DNA of 64,000 nucleotides, taken from Streptomyces goshikiensis (GTDB taxonomy: Bacteria; Actinomycetota; Actinomycetes; Streptomycetales; Streptomycetaceae). The notes under the pieces were generated by a model, which saw only the letters and a program-made list of their open reading frames with translations, had not been told where the DNA came from and searched no databases. This document shows positions 1-9,148 of this stretch, one piece after another. Position numbers and translations under genes: made by a program. Location of the stretch: assembly GCF_014650555.1 (NCBI RefSeq), contig NZ_BMVE01000017.1, forward strand, positions 1 through 64,000. Reading direction: 5' to 3'. How positions within the stretch are numbered: the stretch's first letter is position 1; the number at the start of each line of letters is the position of its first letter.

Positions 1-428
1 GAGTCAGTCCCGCTCGCTTTCCAGGTGATTCGCTTTCGCGTTTTCCCTTTCCGGCGGTTCCGACTCTATCAGTGCTTTTCCTTCGCTCTGACCACTCGCC
101 GTTTTGCCGAATGGCAGACAGGCAGGCAGAAGTCGAGATCAAGATCGGCACTTAAGAGGAGGAGTCCCGTCCATCGGCAGTTCGCGAGGTGTTCACGCGG
201 TGCGTCCTGGCGGGAGACTCGACAGTACAGGCCTGCCGGTGCCCAAGCAAATCGATTCAGGCGTATGGTCTAGTCCACTACTGTGTCGCGGGAGCGCGTC
301 GTGACCTCGTACGAGAGGTGCACTTCGGGCGGAACCGGGACATCTAATGACTTACCCTTCTGAAAGTATGCCGTCCAGGACAGATTGTGACGGTGACATG
401 AAGAAGCCCCACCCCCTGGGAGGCCCCC
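1..428. other. upstream region of crr, no gene seen
   Basis: The first 428 bases hold no convincing gene. Bases 1-110 are T/C-rich and clearly lower in G+C than the rest, with several TTTCC/TTTTCC runs, so they look like regulatory or leader DNA. A purine-rich GAGGAGGAG stretch near 153-161 resembles a ribosome binding site but is not followed by a sustained reading frame. A DasR-like operator lies at 264-279. About 150 bp separate it from the crr start. Confidence 0.5.
264..279. promoter_or_regulatory. DasR-like operator (dre) upstream of crr-ptsI
   Basis: The 16-mer TATGGTCTAGTCCACT matches the known DasR consensus (A[C/G]TGGTCTAGACCA[C/G]T) at nearly every position. DasR is the GntR-family GlcNAc-6-phosphate sensor of streptomycetes and is known to control PTS genes. 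It lies about 150 bp before the crr start codon, so it probably overlaps or flanks the promoter. Confidence 0.75.
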
Positions 429-878
429 ATGACCAGCGTGACGTCCCCACTTGCCGGGCGTGCGATCGGACTCGCGGCAGTGCCCGATCCGGTCTTCTCC
501 GGCGCGATGGTGGGACCGGGCACCGCTATCGACCCCGTCCGTGAGCCTTCGGAGGCGGTGGCCCCCGTCGACGGTGTGGTCGTCTCCCTTCACCCGCACG
601 CGTACGTGGTCGTCGACAGCCAGGGGCACGGCGTGCTCACGCACCTCGGGATCGACACGGTCCAGCTCAACGGCGAGGGCTTCGAGCTCCTCGTCAACAA
701 GGGCGACACCGTGACCCGTGGTCAGGCCGTCATCCGCTGGAACCCGCAGGCTGTCGAAGCGGCCGGCAAGTCTGCGATCTGCCCCGTCGTGGCGCTGGAG
801 GCCACCGCGGACTCCCTCTCCGACGTCGTCGAGTCCGGAGACGTGAAGACCGACGACGCCCTCTTCGGCTGGCACTGA
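429..878 (+). CDS. crr: PTS EIIA component (Crr, glucose family)
   Basis: This soluble phosphocarrier takes a phosphoryl group from HPr and passes it to the EIIB part of sugar permeases; in streptomycetes its best known substrate route is N-acetylglucosamine. The 149-residue length is normal for a stand-alone EIIA. His72 in VLTHLGIDTV is the expected phosphorylation site and His57 in HPHAYVV the second active-site histidine; the 15-residue spacing matches E. coli Crr. The ATG is preceded by GGGAGG. It is followed by ptsI after 75 bp holding a stem-loop, and the pair sits behind a DasR-like site. HPr and EIIC genes are not in the window. Confidence 0.95.
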   Translation: MTSVTSPLAGRAIGLAAVPDPVFSGAMVGPGTAIDPVREPSEAVAPVDGVVVSLHPHAYVVVDSQGHGVLTHLGIDTVQLNGEGFELLVNKGDTVTRGQAVIRWNPQAVEAAGKSAICPVVALEATADSLSDVVESGDVKTDDALFGWH

Positions 879-882
879 CCTT

Positions 883-907
883 GTCCGCCCGCACAGGCGG
901 GCCGGAC
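883..907 (+). terminator. stem-loop between crr and ptsI
   Basis: GTCCG-CCCGC pairs with GCGGG-c-CGGAC around an ACAG loop, giving a ten-pair stem with one bulged base. No T-run follows. It may be a partial terminator or an RNA-processing/stabilising hairpin that sets the crr to ptsI ratio; I cannot tell which. Confidence 0.5.
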
Positions 908-953
908 GACCACCGCGGCGGCTGGGCTCGCCGCTCTATCGGAGACGGGTGAA

Positions 954-2624
954 ATGGAGACAACGCTGCGAGGCGTCGGCGTGAGCCACGGTGTGGCGAT
1001 CGGCGAGGTCCGGCACATGGGCACGGCGGTTCTCGAACCGCCGGCCAAGCAGATCGCCGCGGCGGAGGCGGAGCGCGAGCAGGGGCGCGCCCGTCAGGCC
1101 GTCAGCGCGGTCGCGGCCGACCTGATCGCGCGCGGCCAGCTGGCCGGCGGCGAGGCCCAGCACGTGCTTGAGGCTCAGGCCATGATCGCCGAGGACCCCG
1201 AGCTCATCGCGGACGTCGACCGCCGCATCGCGGTCGGCAGCACCGCCGAGCGCGGCGTGTACGACGCGTTCGCCGCCTACCGCGAGCTGCTCGCGGGGGC
1301 CGGCGAGTACATGGCCGGCCGGGTGGCCGACCTGGACGACGTGCGCAACCGGATCGTGGCGCGCCTGCTGGGCGTGCCGATGCCGGGTGTGCCGGACAGC
1401 GACGAGCCGTACGTACTGATCGCGCGGGATCTCGCCCCCGCCGACACGGCTCTGCTGGACCCGGCGCTGGTGCTCGGCTTCGTGACCGAGGAGGGCGGGC
1501 CGACCAGCCACAGCGCGATCCTCGCGCGGGCGCTGGGCGTACCGGCCATCGTGGCGCTGCCGGGTGCGGGCGAGATCGCCGAGGGCACTCTGATCGCGGT
1601 GGACGGCAGCACGGGCGACCTGTTCGTTGACCCGTCGGCCGAGAAGCGGGCCGAGCTGGAGGCGGCGGCCGCGGAGCGCAAGGCCGCTCTGGCCGCTTCG
1701 TCCGGTCCGGGTGCCACCTCCGACGGGCACAAGGTGCCGCTGCTCGCCAACGTCGGCGGTCCGGCGGACGTGCCGGCGGCCGTGGAGGCGGGGGCCGAGG
1801 GTGTGGGCCTGTTCCGCACCGAGTTCCTGTTCCTGGACGACAGCAAGAAGGCGCCCTCCGAGGAGAAGCAGGTCGAGTCGTACCGCAAGGTGCTCGAAGC
1901 CTTCCCCCAGGGTCGTGTCGTCGTCCGTGTGCTGGACGCCGGTGCGGACAAGCCGCTGGACTTCCTGACGCCGGCCGACGAGCCGAACCCGGCGCTGGGC
2001 GTTCGCGGTCTGCGCTCGCTGCTGGATCACCCGGACGTGCTGCGCACGCAGCTGACCGCGCTGGCGAAGGCCGCCGAGGGTCTGCCGGTCTATCTGGAGG
2101 TCATGGCCCCGATGGTGGCCGACCGGGCCGACGCGAAGGCGTTCGCGGACGCCTGCCGCGAGGCCGGGCTGCGGGCGAAGTTCGGCGCGATGGTGGAGAT
2201 CCCCTCCGCCGCGCTGCGGGCGCGCTCGATCCTCCAGGAGGTCGAGTTCCTGTCGCTGGGTACCAATGACCTGGCGCAGTATGCCTTCGCCGCCGACCGT
2301 CAGGTCGGTGCGGTGTCGCGGCTGCAGGATCCGTGGCAGCCGGCGCTGCTCGACCTGATCGCCATGTCGGCGGATGCCGCCAGGGCGGAGGGCAAGAGCT
2401 GTGGCGTGTGTGGCGAGGCCGCTTCGGATCCGCTGCTCGCCTGTGTGCTGACCGGTCTGGGTGTCACCTCTCTGTCGATGGGTGCCGCGTCCATTCCTTA
2501 TGTACGGGCGACGCTGGCCAAGCACACGCTCGCGCAGTGCGAGCGCGCGGCTGCCGCCGCGCGCGCCGCGGACAGCGCCGAAGAGGCCCGGGTGGCCGCG
2601 CAGGCGGTGCTGTCCGGCGAGTAG
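954..2624 (+). CDS. ptsI: PTS enzyme I (PEP-protein phosphotransferase)
   Basis: Enzyme I takes phosphate from phosphoenolpyruvate and phosphorylates HPr, feeding all PTS sugar uptake. The 556-residue protein has the standard order: N-terminal HPr-binding/phosphohistidine region with His186 in GGPTSHSAI, then the PEP-binding TIM barrel with GLFRTEFLF, the GTNDLAQYA motif and the active-site cysteine in CGVCGEAASDP near the C-terminus. The ATG lies after a GGAGACGGGTG stretch. It forms a unit with crr and ends just before a strong intrinsic terminator, so no further PTS gene follows in this operon. Confidence 0.97.
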   Translation: METTLRGVGVSHGVAIGEVRHMGTAVLEPPAKQIAAAEAEREQGRARQAVSAVAADLIARGQLAGGEAQHVLEAQAMIAEDPELIADVDRRIAVGSTAERGVYDAFAAYRELLAGAGEYMAGRVADLDDVRNRIVARLLGVPMPGVPDSDEPYVLIARDLAPADTALLDPALVLGFVTEEGGPTSHSAILARALGVPAIVALPGAGEIAEGTLIAVDGSTGDLFVDPSAEKRAELEAAAAERKAALAASSGPGATSDGHKVPLLANVGGPADVPAAVEAGAEGVGLFRTEFLFLDDSKKAPSEEKQVESYRKVLEAFPQGRVVVRVLDAGADKPLDFLTPADEPNPALGVRGLRSLLDHPDVLRTQLTALAKAAEGLPVYLEVMAPMVADRADAKAFADACREAGLRAKFGAMVEIPSAALRARSILQEVEFLSLGTNDLAQYAFAADRQVGAVSRLQDPWQPALLDLIAMSADAARAEGKSCGVCGEAASDPLLACVLTGLGVTSLSMGAASIPYVRATLAKHTLAQCERAAAAARAADSAEEARVAAQAVLSGE

Positions 2625-2645
2625 CAGGACGGATTGGTGTGTTGT

Positions 2646-2686
2646 CGAGGGGCCTTCGCCGGTGGCGAGGGCCCCTCGGCCGTTTT
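2646..2686 (+). terminator. intrinsic terminator after ptsI
   Basis: CGAGGGGCC (2646-2654) pairs with GGCCCCTCG (2670-2678), followed by a TTTT run at 2683-2686. It closes the crr-ptsI unit. Confidence 0.85.
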
Positions 2687-2702
2687 CAGCGGGCTCCCTC
2701 GC

Positions 2703-3665
2703 TCAGTGGTGCGGGTGTGGTTCGTCCACCTCGTAGCCGGGGCAGTATTCGACGCCCGGTTCGGGGGCGACGGGGTCTCCGGTGTCGGCGTCCGTGCAGT
2801 AGGCGTTGAACACGGACGCAGCGGAGAGGGGGACCAGCCGGCCGCGGTCCAGGCGCCAGCCGTGGACCCGGTCGCGGCCTTCGGCCGTGCTGCGGAGCAC
2901 CAGTCCCCCGGGGCCGCCCAGGGCGATGCCGGCGGCGAGTACGGTCACGAAGTCGAGGCCGTCGCGGCCCTCGATGCGTGGTGGGGCGTCGGGATCGTCG
3001 GTGACGGCGTCGGCGTGGAGGACGGCGACGAGCTGTTCCTCTTCGGTCGGGATGCTGCACACCAGGTGGTGGTGGCCGGGGCCGGCGCCGGCCACCAGGC
3101 GTTTTAGCGCGTCGGCGGCGCGCTCGAAGGAGGCGTGGCCGATGTCCTCGCCGCAGTCGGCGCAGCTGCCGACGGCGGCCAGGAGCGTGCTCGCGTACTC
3201 CCACATGGTCTGGCGGACGGCTTCGTCGAGGAGGAGCGGGACGAGTTCCTCGATGGGCTGGCCGGTGTAGGCCAGCCCTCCGCTGCTGCCGGCGAGCTCG
3301 GCGGTGAAGCGGGTGCGGTTGTGGGCGGTGTCCGGGTCGAGGCCGTGTTCCCGGCAGAACACGGCGTACTCCTCGGGGTCGAAGAGGGCGACGGTGGTGT
3401 GGATGCCCTGGGCGGCGAGGGACCGGAGCAGTCCGTCGACCTGGCGGAGGTAGTCCTGGTGGTCCTCGAAGGTGAAGCTGCGGTAGTCGCGCATGGCCGC
3501 GAAGTCCCCGGCGTCGGCCAGGAGGCCGACGGTGCTGGGGGCTTCGCGGCGCAGGGTGCGGCGCCCGCTGCTGCGGCCGGCGCCGCCGCTCCTCTTACCG
3601 CTCCGGCCGCCGGGCCGGCCCTGCTGCTGCGGTGTCTCGTGCGTGGTCTTGTCGGTCGGTGGCAT
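2703..3665 (-). CDS. hypothetical protein, 320 residues
   Basis: I do not recognise this protein. The N-terminal 40 residues are basic and low in complexity (Gly/Arg/Ser), then comes an acidic folded part with a CADCGED cysteine pair near residue 168 and a His/Pro-rich tail ending HPHH. No signal peptide or membrane segment is visible. The ATG at 3665 has AGGGGGAG just upstream; a start seven codons earlier would overrun this site. It lies 63 bp downstream of the acetoacetyl-CoA synthetase gene on the same strand and could be co-transcribed. Codon use is normal for the neighbourhood. Confidence 0.75.
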   Translation of the reverse strand: MPPTDKTTHETPQQQGRPGGRSGKRSGGAGRSSGRRTLRREAPSTVGLLADAGDFAAMRDYRSFTFEDHQDYLRQVDGLLRSLAAQGIHTTVALFDPEEYAVFCREHGLDPDTAHNRTRFTAELAGSSGGLAYTGQPIEELVPLLLDEAVRQTMWEYASTLLAAVGSCADCGEDIGHASFERAADALKRLVAGAGPGHHHLVCSIPTEEEQLVAVLHADAVTDDPDAPPRIEGRDGLDFVTVLAAGIALGGPGGLVLRSTAEGRDRVHGWRLDRGRLVPLSAASVFNAYCTDADTGDPVAPEPGVEYCPGYEVDEPHPHH

Positions 3666-3728
3666 GGCTCCCCCTGAGTGGCGCAATCACTTGCTCACTC
3701 ACAGTAACCATGCCCACTGACAGTGGCC

Positions 3729-5711
3729 TCAGCCCTGGGCGCGGGTGCGGCCGAGCTCCTCGTAGAAGGGCAGCAGGTCGATGTTGTCGACCGAGCCCGC
3801 GTTGACCGCCTTGGCCAGGGGCGTGCCCTGGAGGAGGCGCTTGACCGGGACTTCGATCCGCTTGCCGGTGAGGGTGTGCGGGATGGCCGGGACCTCGATG
3901 ATCTCGTCGGGGACGTGGCGCGGGGACAGCTGCTCCCGGATGGTCGTCTTGACCCGGGCGCGGAGGTCGTCGTCGAGGGTGGCTCCGGGGGCGAGGTGGA
4001 CGAAGAGCGGCATCCAGTAGCCGCCGTTCGGCTCCTCCAGGCCGATGACCAGGGATTCCTTGATCTCGGGGAGGCGTTCGACGGCCTCGTAGATGTCGGC
4101 CGAGCCCATCCGGACGCCCTGGCGGTTGAGGGTGGAGTCGGAGCGGCCGTGGATGACGACCGAGCCGTGGTCCGTGATGGTGATCCAGTCCCCGTGCCGC
4201 CAGGCGCCGGGGAACATCTCGAAGTAGCTGTCGCGGTAGCGGCTGCCGTCGGGGTCGTTCCAGAAGTGGATCGGCATGGACGGCATGGGGTTGGTGACGA
4301 CGAGTTCGCCGACCTCGCCGACGAGCGGCTTGCCGGACGGGTCCCAGGCCTGGAGGTCCGTGCCGAGGCAGGCGGCCTGGAGCTCGCCGATGTGGACGGG
4401 AAGGGTGGGGACGGCGCCGGCGAAGCAGCTGCAGACGTCGGTGCCACCACTGACGGAGGCGATCCAGAGGTCTTCGGCGACCTCGTCGTGCAGCCAGCGG
4501 AAGCCGTCGGGCGGCAGCGGGGAGCCGGTGGTGGCCACGCACTTCACGGAGGAGAGGTCGAAGTCCCGGCCGGGGTGGACCTCCGCCTTGCGGCAGGCCA
4601 TCACGTACGCGGCGGAGGTCCCGTAGAGGGTGGCCTTCGTCCGTTCGGCGATCCGCCACTGGGCGCCGGTGTCGGGGTAGCCGGGGCTGCCGTCGTAGAG
4701 GACGACCGTGGTGCCGGTGAGCAGGCCGGAGACGAGGAAGTTCCACATCATCCAGCCGGTGGAGGTGTACCAGAAGAACCGGTCCTCGGGGCCGAGGTCG
4801 CAGTGCAGGCCGAGCTGCTTGAGGTGTTCGAGGAGGATGCCGCCCTGGGACTGGACGATGGCCTTGGGGAGGCCGGTCGTACCGGAGGAGTAGAGGACCC
4901 AGAGGGGGTGGTCGAAGGGGACGGCCTCGAAGACGGGCTCGGTGGCCGCGGCGGTCAGCTCCGACCAGGCCAGGGTGCCCTCGGGGGCGTCGGTGCCCAG
5001 CAGCGGGATGTGGACGACGGCGCGCAGCGAGGGCAGCTCGGCGCGCAGCTCGGCGACGGTGTCGCGGCGGTCGTGCTCCTTGCCGCCGTAGCGGTAGCCG
5101 TCGACGGTGAACAGGACGACGGGCTCGACCTGCTGGAAGCGGTCCAGGACGCTGCGGGCGCCGAAGTCGGGGGCGCAGGAGGTCCAGACCGCGCCGACGG
5201 CGGCGGTGGCGAGGAGGGCGGTGACGGCCTCGGGGATGTTGGGGAGGTAGCCGCTCACCCGGTCGCCGGGGCGTACGCCGAGGGCGCGCAGTTCGGCGGA
5301 GAGCGCGCCGACCTGGCGGCGGAGCTCGGCCCAGGTGACGGGGACGGCCTCGTGGGTCTCGTCGACGTGGAGGAGGGCGGCCTCGTCGGCGCGGGCCGGG
5401 TCCTCGGCGGCGCGCAGGGCGTGCTCGGCGTAGTTGAGGGTGGCGCCGGTGAACCAGCGGGCGCCCGGCATGGCGCGGTCGGCGAGGACGGACTCGTACG
5501 GGGTGGTGAAGCGGACGTCGAACCATTCGGCGACGGCCTGCCAGAAGGTGTCGAGCTCGTCGACGGACCAGCGGTGCAGGGCCGGGTAGCCGCCGGCCGC
5601 AGGGGCGCCGAAGCGTTCGGCGGCCCAGGCCTGGAAGGCCGTGATCCGGGCCGCGGCGATCCGGTCGGGGCCGGGGGACCAGAGGGGCTGCGGCGTGCTG
5701 GCTGAGGTCAT
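3729..5711 (-). CDS. acetoacetyl-CoA synthetase
   Basis: This ANL-superfamily ligase is expected to activate acetoacetate to acetoacetyl-CoA with ATP and CoA in the cytoplasm. Its 660 residues are the usual family size. The adenylate-forming signature YSSGTTGLPKAIVQSQGG lies near residues 265-285; the FRWLHDEVAEDLW, SVSGGTD and SLNRQGVRMG-like (here TLNRQGVRMG) blocks are typical of this subfamily, and the catalytic lysine motif near the C-terminus is LTGKRIEVPVK. The ATG at 5711 is preceded by GGGAG at 8 nt. It is divergent from the GH31 gene across a 210-bp gap with no obvious operator. Confidence 0.92.
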   Translation of the reverse strand: MTSASTPQPLWSPGPDRIAAARITAFQAWAAERFGAPAAGGYPALHRWSVDELDTFWQAVAEWFDVRFTTPYESVLADRAMPGARWFTGATLNYAEHALRAAEDPARADEAALLHVDETHEAVPVTWAELRRQVGALSAELRALGVRPGDRVSGYLPNIPEAVTALLATAAVGAVWTSCAPDFGARSVLDRFQQVEPVVLFTVDGYRYGGKEHDRRDTVAELRAELPSLRAVVHIPLLGTDAPEGTLAWSELTAAATEPVFEAVPFDHPLWVLYSSGTTGLPKAIVQSQGGILLEHLKQLGLHCDLGPEDRFFWYTSTGWMMWNFLVSGLLTGTTVVLYDGSPGYPDTGAQWRIAERTKATLYGTSAAYVMACRKAEVHPGRDFDLSSVKCVATTGSPLPPDGFRWLHDEVAEDLWIASVSGGTDVCSCFAGAVPTLPVHIGELQAACLGTDLQAWDPSGKPLVGEVGELVVTNPMPSMPIHFWNDPDGSRYRDSYFEMFPGAWRHGDWITITDHGSVVIHGRSDSTLNRQGVRMGSADIYEAVERLPEIKESLVIGLEEPNGGYWMPLFVHLAPGATLDDDLRARVKTTIREQLSPRHVPDEIIEVPAIPHTLTGKRIEVPVKRLLQGTPLAKAVNAGSVDNIDLLPFYEELGRTRAQG

Positions 5712-5922
5712 GGGTCGGCTCCCGGTCAAGTCTGCGGCTCGCGCTTCGTGTGCGTACGGTGCCATCGCGCGGTGGGTGTGCGCGTGGCGGCTCACAGGGA
5801 CGATGCCATGTGATCGACATCCGCACCAGAGCTGTCGGGGGCGGTCACTCTTGATCCATTTGTCGGTGAACGGAAGTTGAACGCGGCCCGCTCGGGCGGG
5901 GGCCGGTGGCAGGGTGAGCGGC

Positions 5923-8376
5923 ATGGACGGTCGTGATCTGGTGCGTGCGGTGGCGGAGCTCGGTACGGCGCGGGGGCGGGGCGCCTGGCGCTCGGCCTGG
6001 CGCCACCGGCGTGCGGACGCGGTGGCGCTCCCGCGCCGGGGCGCGGAGCGGGCGCGGGTCCCGGGGCCGCTGACGGGGACGGAGCCGCGTCCGGGCGGGG
6101 GCGTGCTGCGGTTCGCGCGCTCCGAGCTGCTGGTACGGGTGACCGTGGGCGGGGCGGTGTTCTGGAGCTGGGACGGGGCGGAGCCGACGCCCTCGTACGC
6201 CGTGACGGGCGGCGGGCCCGAGCCGGATCCGCGCGCGGCGCTGGAGGCGGACACCGGGGGCGGCTGGCGGGTGGTGTCGGAGCGGGTGACGGTCGCGGTG
6301 TCCCGGCTCGGGGCGGTGGAGGTACGGACTCCGGGCGGGACGGTGCTGCGCCGGGAGCTGCCGCCGCGCTGGTGGGAGCCGGTGGGTCCGGATCCGGAGA
6401 CGGAGACGGACTCGGCCGGTGGGCCGGCCGGGGCCGACTCGGGCGACCGGGCCGGGGCGGCCGGAGGCAGCCGGGCCGGGGCCGGCGGGGGCGAGGGGGC
6501 CGGGGGGCGTGAGGCGCGGTGGTTGTCGCGGGCCGAGGTGCCGGCCGACGCACGGTTCTTCGGGCTCGGCGGCCGCGCCGCGGGGCCCCGGCTGCGGGAC
6601 GGCGCGTACCGGCTGTGGAACACGGACCCGAAGGGCGGTTTCGGGCCGGGGGACGATCCGCTGTACATCACGATGCCGGTGCAGATGGTGGTCGCGGACG
6701 CGGGAACGCACCTGGTGTTCCACGACAACACCTGGGACGGGCGGGTGGTGCTGCGCGAGGGCGAGGAGGGCGCGGGCTCCGGGCCGGACCGGCCGGGGAC
6801 GAGCGAACTGCGGATGGAGGGCGGCCCGTTGCGGTGCTGGGTGCTGGTGGGGACACCGGCGCGGGTGCTGCAGGGCTGGTCGGGTCTGACGGGCGCGGCC
6901 ACGGTGCCGCCGGAGTGGGCGCTGGGCTACCAGCACGCGCGGTGGGGGTTCGGGAGCGCGGCGGAGGTGCGCCGGGTGGTGTCCGGCTACCGGGAGCGCG
7001 GGCTCGCGCTGTCGGCCGTGCACCTGGACATCGACCACTACGACGGGCACCGGGTGTTCACGGTGGACGAGGAGAAGTTCCCCGATCTGCCGGGTCTCGC
7101 GGAGGAGTTGCGGGGGCAGGGGGTGCGGCTCGTCTCGATCGTCGACCCGGCGGTGAAGGCGGGTGACCCGCTGCACGCGGCGGGGCTGGAGGTCGGCGCG
7201 CAGGGGGCGTTCGTACGGGACGCGCGGGGCCGGGAGGTACGGGGCGAGGTGTGGCCCGGGGAGTGCGCGTACCCGGACTTCACGGATCCGGCGGTACGGG
7301 AGTGGTGGGGCGGGCTGTACGGGGAGCGGCTCGCGCGCGGGTTCTCCGGGGTGTGGCACGACATGAACGAGCCGGTGTCCTTCGCCCCGTTCGGGGACGC
7401 GACGCTGCCCCGTTCGGCGCGGCACGCGCTGGAGGGGGCGGGCGGGGACCACCGGGCCGCGCACAACGTGTACGCGCTCGGGATGGCGCGGGCGGGCTGG
7501 GAGGGGCTGGTGCGGCTGCGCCCGGACGAGCGGCCGTTCCTGTTCTCGCGGTCGGGGTGGGCGGGGATGCAGAGGTACGGGGGAACGTGGTCGGGGGACG
7601 TGGAGACGGGCTGGGAGGGGCTGCGGGCCTCGCTCGCGCTGGTGCTGGGGCTGGGTCTGTGCGGGGTGCCGTACTCGGGCCCGGACGTCGGCGGTTTCGG
7701 CGGGTCCCCGTCGCCGGAGCTGTACCTGCGGTGGCTGCAACTGGGTTCGTACCTGCCGTTGTTCCGGACGCACTCGGCGATCTGGGCGGGGCGGCGGGAG
7801 CCGTGGGAGTTCGGTCCGGAGGTGGCGGAGCACGCGCGGGCGGTGCTGGCGGAGCGGGAGCGGCTGCGGCCGTACTTCGTGACGCTGGCGCATCTGGCGC
7901 GGCGGACGGGGGCGCCGTACGTGCGGCCGCTGTGGTGGGGGGCTCCGGAGGACCGGGCGCTGCGGGACTGCGAGGACGCGTTCCTGCTGGGGGACGCGCT
8001 GTTGGTGGCCCCGGTGCTGGAGTGCGGCGCGGACCGGCGGGCGATCCGGCTGCCGCGTGGGCGGTGGTACGACACGGTGACGGAGGTGGCGTACGAGGGG
8101 CCGGGCCAGGTGCTGCTGGACGCGCCCCGGGGGCGGATCCCGGTGCTGGCGCGGGCCGGCTCGGTGCTGCCGGTGCGTTCCGGCGGCGGGGTGGGGCTGG
8201 AGGTGTGGGCCCCGGCCCGGGGGCGGACGGGCGGCGGGGTGGTCATCCGGGATCCGGGGCCGGGGTTCGGGGCGGGCGAGGTCGAGCGGTACGCGGTGCG
8301 GTGGGCCGGTGACGCGGTGCTGGTGGAAACGGAGGCCGGAGCCCCGGCGGAGGACGTCACCGTGCGCGGGCTCTGA
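5923..8376 (+). CDS. glycoside hydrolase family 31 (alpha-glucosidase type)
   Basis: A GH31 enzyme that should release glucose from the non-reducing end of alpha-glucosides. The nucleophile motif WHDMNEP places the catalytic Asp at residue 480, and WSGDVETGWEG gives the acid/base Asp at 559, both at the expected spacing. At 817 residues the size is normal. Residues of about 165-195 are a Gly/Ala/Asp-rich, probably disordered insert. No signal peptide is seen, so it is likely cytoplasmic. The ATG at 5923 has AGGGTGAG five nt upstream; a GTG nine bases earlier is the alternative. It stands alone, divergent from the acetoacetyl-CoA synthetase gene. Confidence 0.93.
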   Translation: MDGRDLVRAVAELGTARGRGAWRSAWRHRRADAVALPRRGAERARVPGPLTGTEPRPGGGVLRFARSELLVRVTVGGAVFWSWDGAEPTPSYAVTGGGPEPDPRAALEADTGGGWRVVSERVTVAVSRLGAVEVRTPGGTVLRRELPPRWWEPVGPDPETETDSAGGPAGADSGDRAGAAGGSRAGAGGGEGAGGREARWLSRAEVPADARFFGLGGRAAGPRLRDGAYRLWNTDPKGGFGPGDDPLYITMPVQMVVADAGTHLVFHDNTWDGRVVLREGEEGAGSGPDRPGTSELRMEGGPLRCWVLVGTPARVLQGWSGLTGAATVPPEWALGYQHARWGFGSAAEVRRVVSGYRERGLALSAVHLDIDHYDGHRVFTVDEEKFPDLPGLAEELRGQGVRLVSIVDPAVKAGDPLHAAGLEVGAQGAFVRDARGREVRGEVWPGECAYPDFTDPAVREWWGGLYGERLARGFSGVWHDMNEPVSFAPFGDATLPRSARHALEGAGGDHRAAHNVYALGMARAGWEGLVRLRPDERPFLFSRSGWAGMQRYGGTWSGDVETGWEGLRASLALVLGLGLCGVPYSGPDVGGFGGSPSPELYLRWLQLGSYLPLFRTHSAIWAGRREPWEFGPEVAEHARAVLAERERLRPYFVTLAHLARRTGAPYVRPLWWGAPEDRALRDCEDAFLLGDALLVAPVLECGADRRAIRLPRGRWYDTVTEVAYEGPGQVLLDAPRGRIPVLARAGSVLPVRSGGGVGLEVWAPARGRTGGGVVIRDPGPGFGAGEVERYAVRWAGDAVLVETEAGAPAEDVTVRGL

Positions 8377-8603
8377 ACGCGGGCGCCGCGGCGGCGGGGC
8401 GGGGCGGGGCGACGGGAGCCATCAGCCCCCGGGCAGTGGCCCCGAGGCCAGGGCGGGACCGGGCCCGGGGCGGGACCGGGGCGGAGCCGGAGCGGAGCCA
8501 AGGCTGGGGCGGAGCCGAGACCGGGGCCGGGACGGGAGCCGGGACGGGACCGACCGGGGTGGCGGCGGTGCCTTGTGGACGGCGTGGGCGCCGCGGGCCG
8601 GCG
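8377..8603. repeat. low-complexity G/C-rich convergent spacer
   Basis: Between the convergent GH31 and Nudix genes the DNA is built of short imperfect repeats such as GGGACCGGGGC and GGAGCGGAGCC (clearest at 8440-8565). I see no gene and no clean terminator hairpin; the repeats could form many alternative structures. Confidence 0.6.
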
Positions 8604-9125
8604 TCAGCGGCCGGCGGGGGTGTAGCTCCCCTCGAACCAGGCGGTCGCGGCGCGGGTGTGGAGGGGGAAGGCCAGGTCCGCCGGGCCGCGGAGGATGTGC
8701 CAGCCCGTCGTTTCATCGGTCGCGACGGACGGCGGGAGGGCTGCGGCCGGGCGGGGCGGGAGGAGGCCGAAGAGCAGCAGGTGACCGGCCGGGGAGCTCA
8801 TGGCGTCGGCGAGGACGACCTCCGAGGCCGGGGCCTCGATGCCGGTCTCCTCGCGCAGTTCGCGGACCACGGCCTCGCGCCAGTCCTCGCCGCATTCCAT
8901 GAACCCGCCGGGCAGGGCGATGCCGCCGAGCGCGGGTTCCGTCGTACGGGTGATGACCACCAGCCCGGTGCCGTCCTCGTCCCGGACCGGGAGGAGGGTG
9001 ACGGCGACGGGGAGCGGGTTGCGGTAGTGGACGGCGCCGCACGCGGGGCAGGTCCGGGGCCAGGTGGACGTGTCGAACGGGGCTCCGCAGGTGGAGCAGT
9101 GCGAGTCCCTCAGCTGTGCCGGCAT
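8604..9125 (-). CDS. Nudix hydrolase with N-terminal zinc ribbon
   Basis: A 173-residue Nudix enzyme, expected to hydrolyse a nucleoside-diphosphate-linked compound; the substrate cannot be read from the sequence. The Nudix box runs from GGFMECGEDWREA to VRELREETGI and matches GX5EX7REUXEEXGU. The N-terminus has CSTCG and CPACG pairs about 18 residues apart, the zinc ribbon seen in NADH-pyrophosphatase-like and many actinobacterial Nudix proteins. The start chosen (ATG, 9125) has no Shine-Dalgarno sequence but TACCAT ends exactly 6 nt before it, so the mRNA is probably leaderless. Divergent from the VanX-like gene with only about 23 bp between them. Confidence 0.9.
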   Translation of the reverse strand: MPAQLRDSHCSTCGAPFDTSTWPRTCPACGAVHYRNPLPVAVTLLPVRDEDGTGLVVITRTTEPALGGIALPGGFMECGEDWREAVVRELREETGIEAPASEVVLADAMSSPAGHLLLFGLLPPRPAAALPPSVATDETTGWHILRGPADLAFPLHTRAATAWFEGSYTPAGR

Positions 9126-9131
9126 GCGGCG

Positions 9132-9137
9132 ATGGTA
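9132..9137 (-). promoter_or_regulatory. -10 element of leaderless Nudix promoter
   Basis: On the minus strand TACCAT is followed by CGCCGC and then the ATG, so transcription should begin at or next to the start codon. No good -35 was identified. Confidence 0.45.
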
Positions 9138-9148
9138 TGCCAAGGGGT

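Noticed and set aside
1..273. Open frames at the left edge
   Set aside because: Arg/Ser-rich translations with no ribosome binding site, poor codon bias and overlap with T-rich regulatory-looking DNA.
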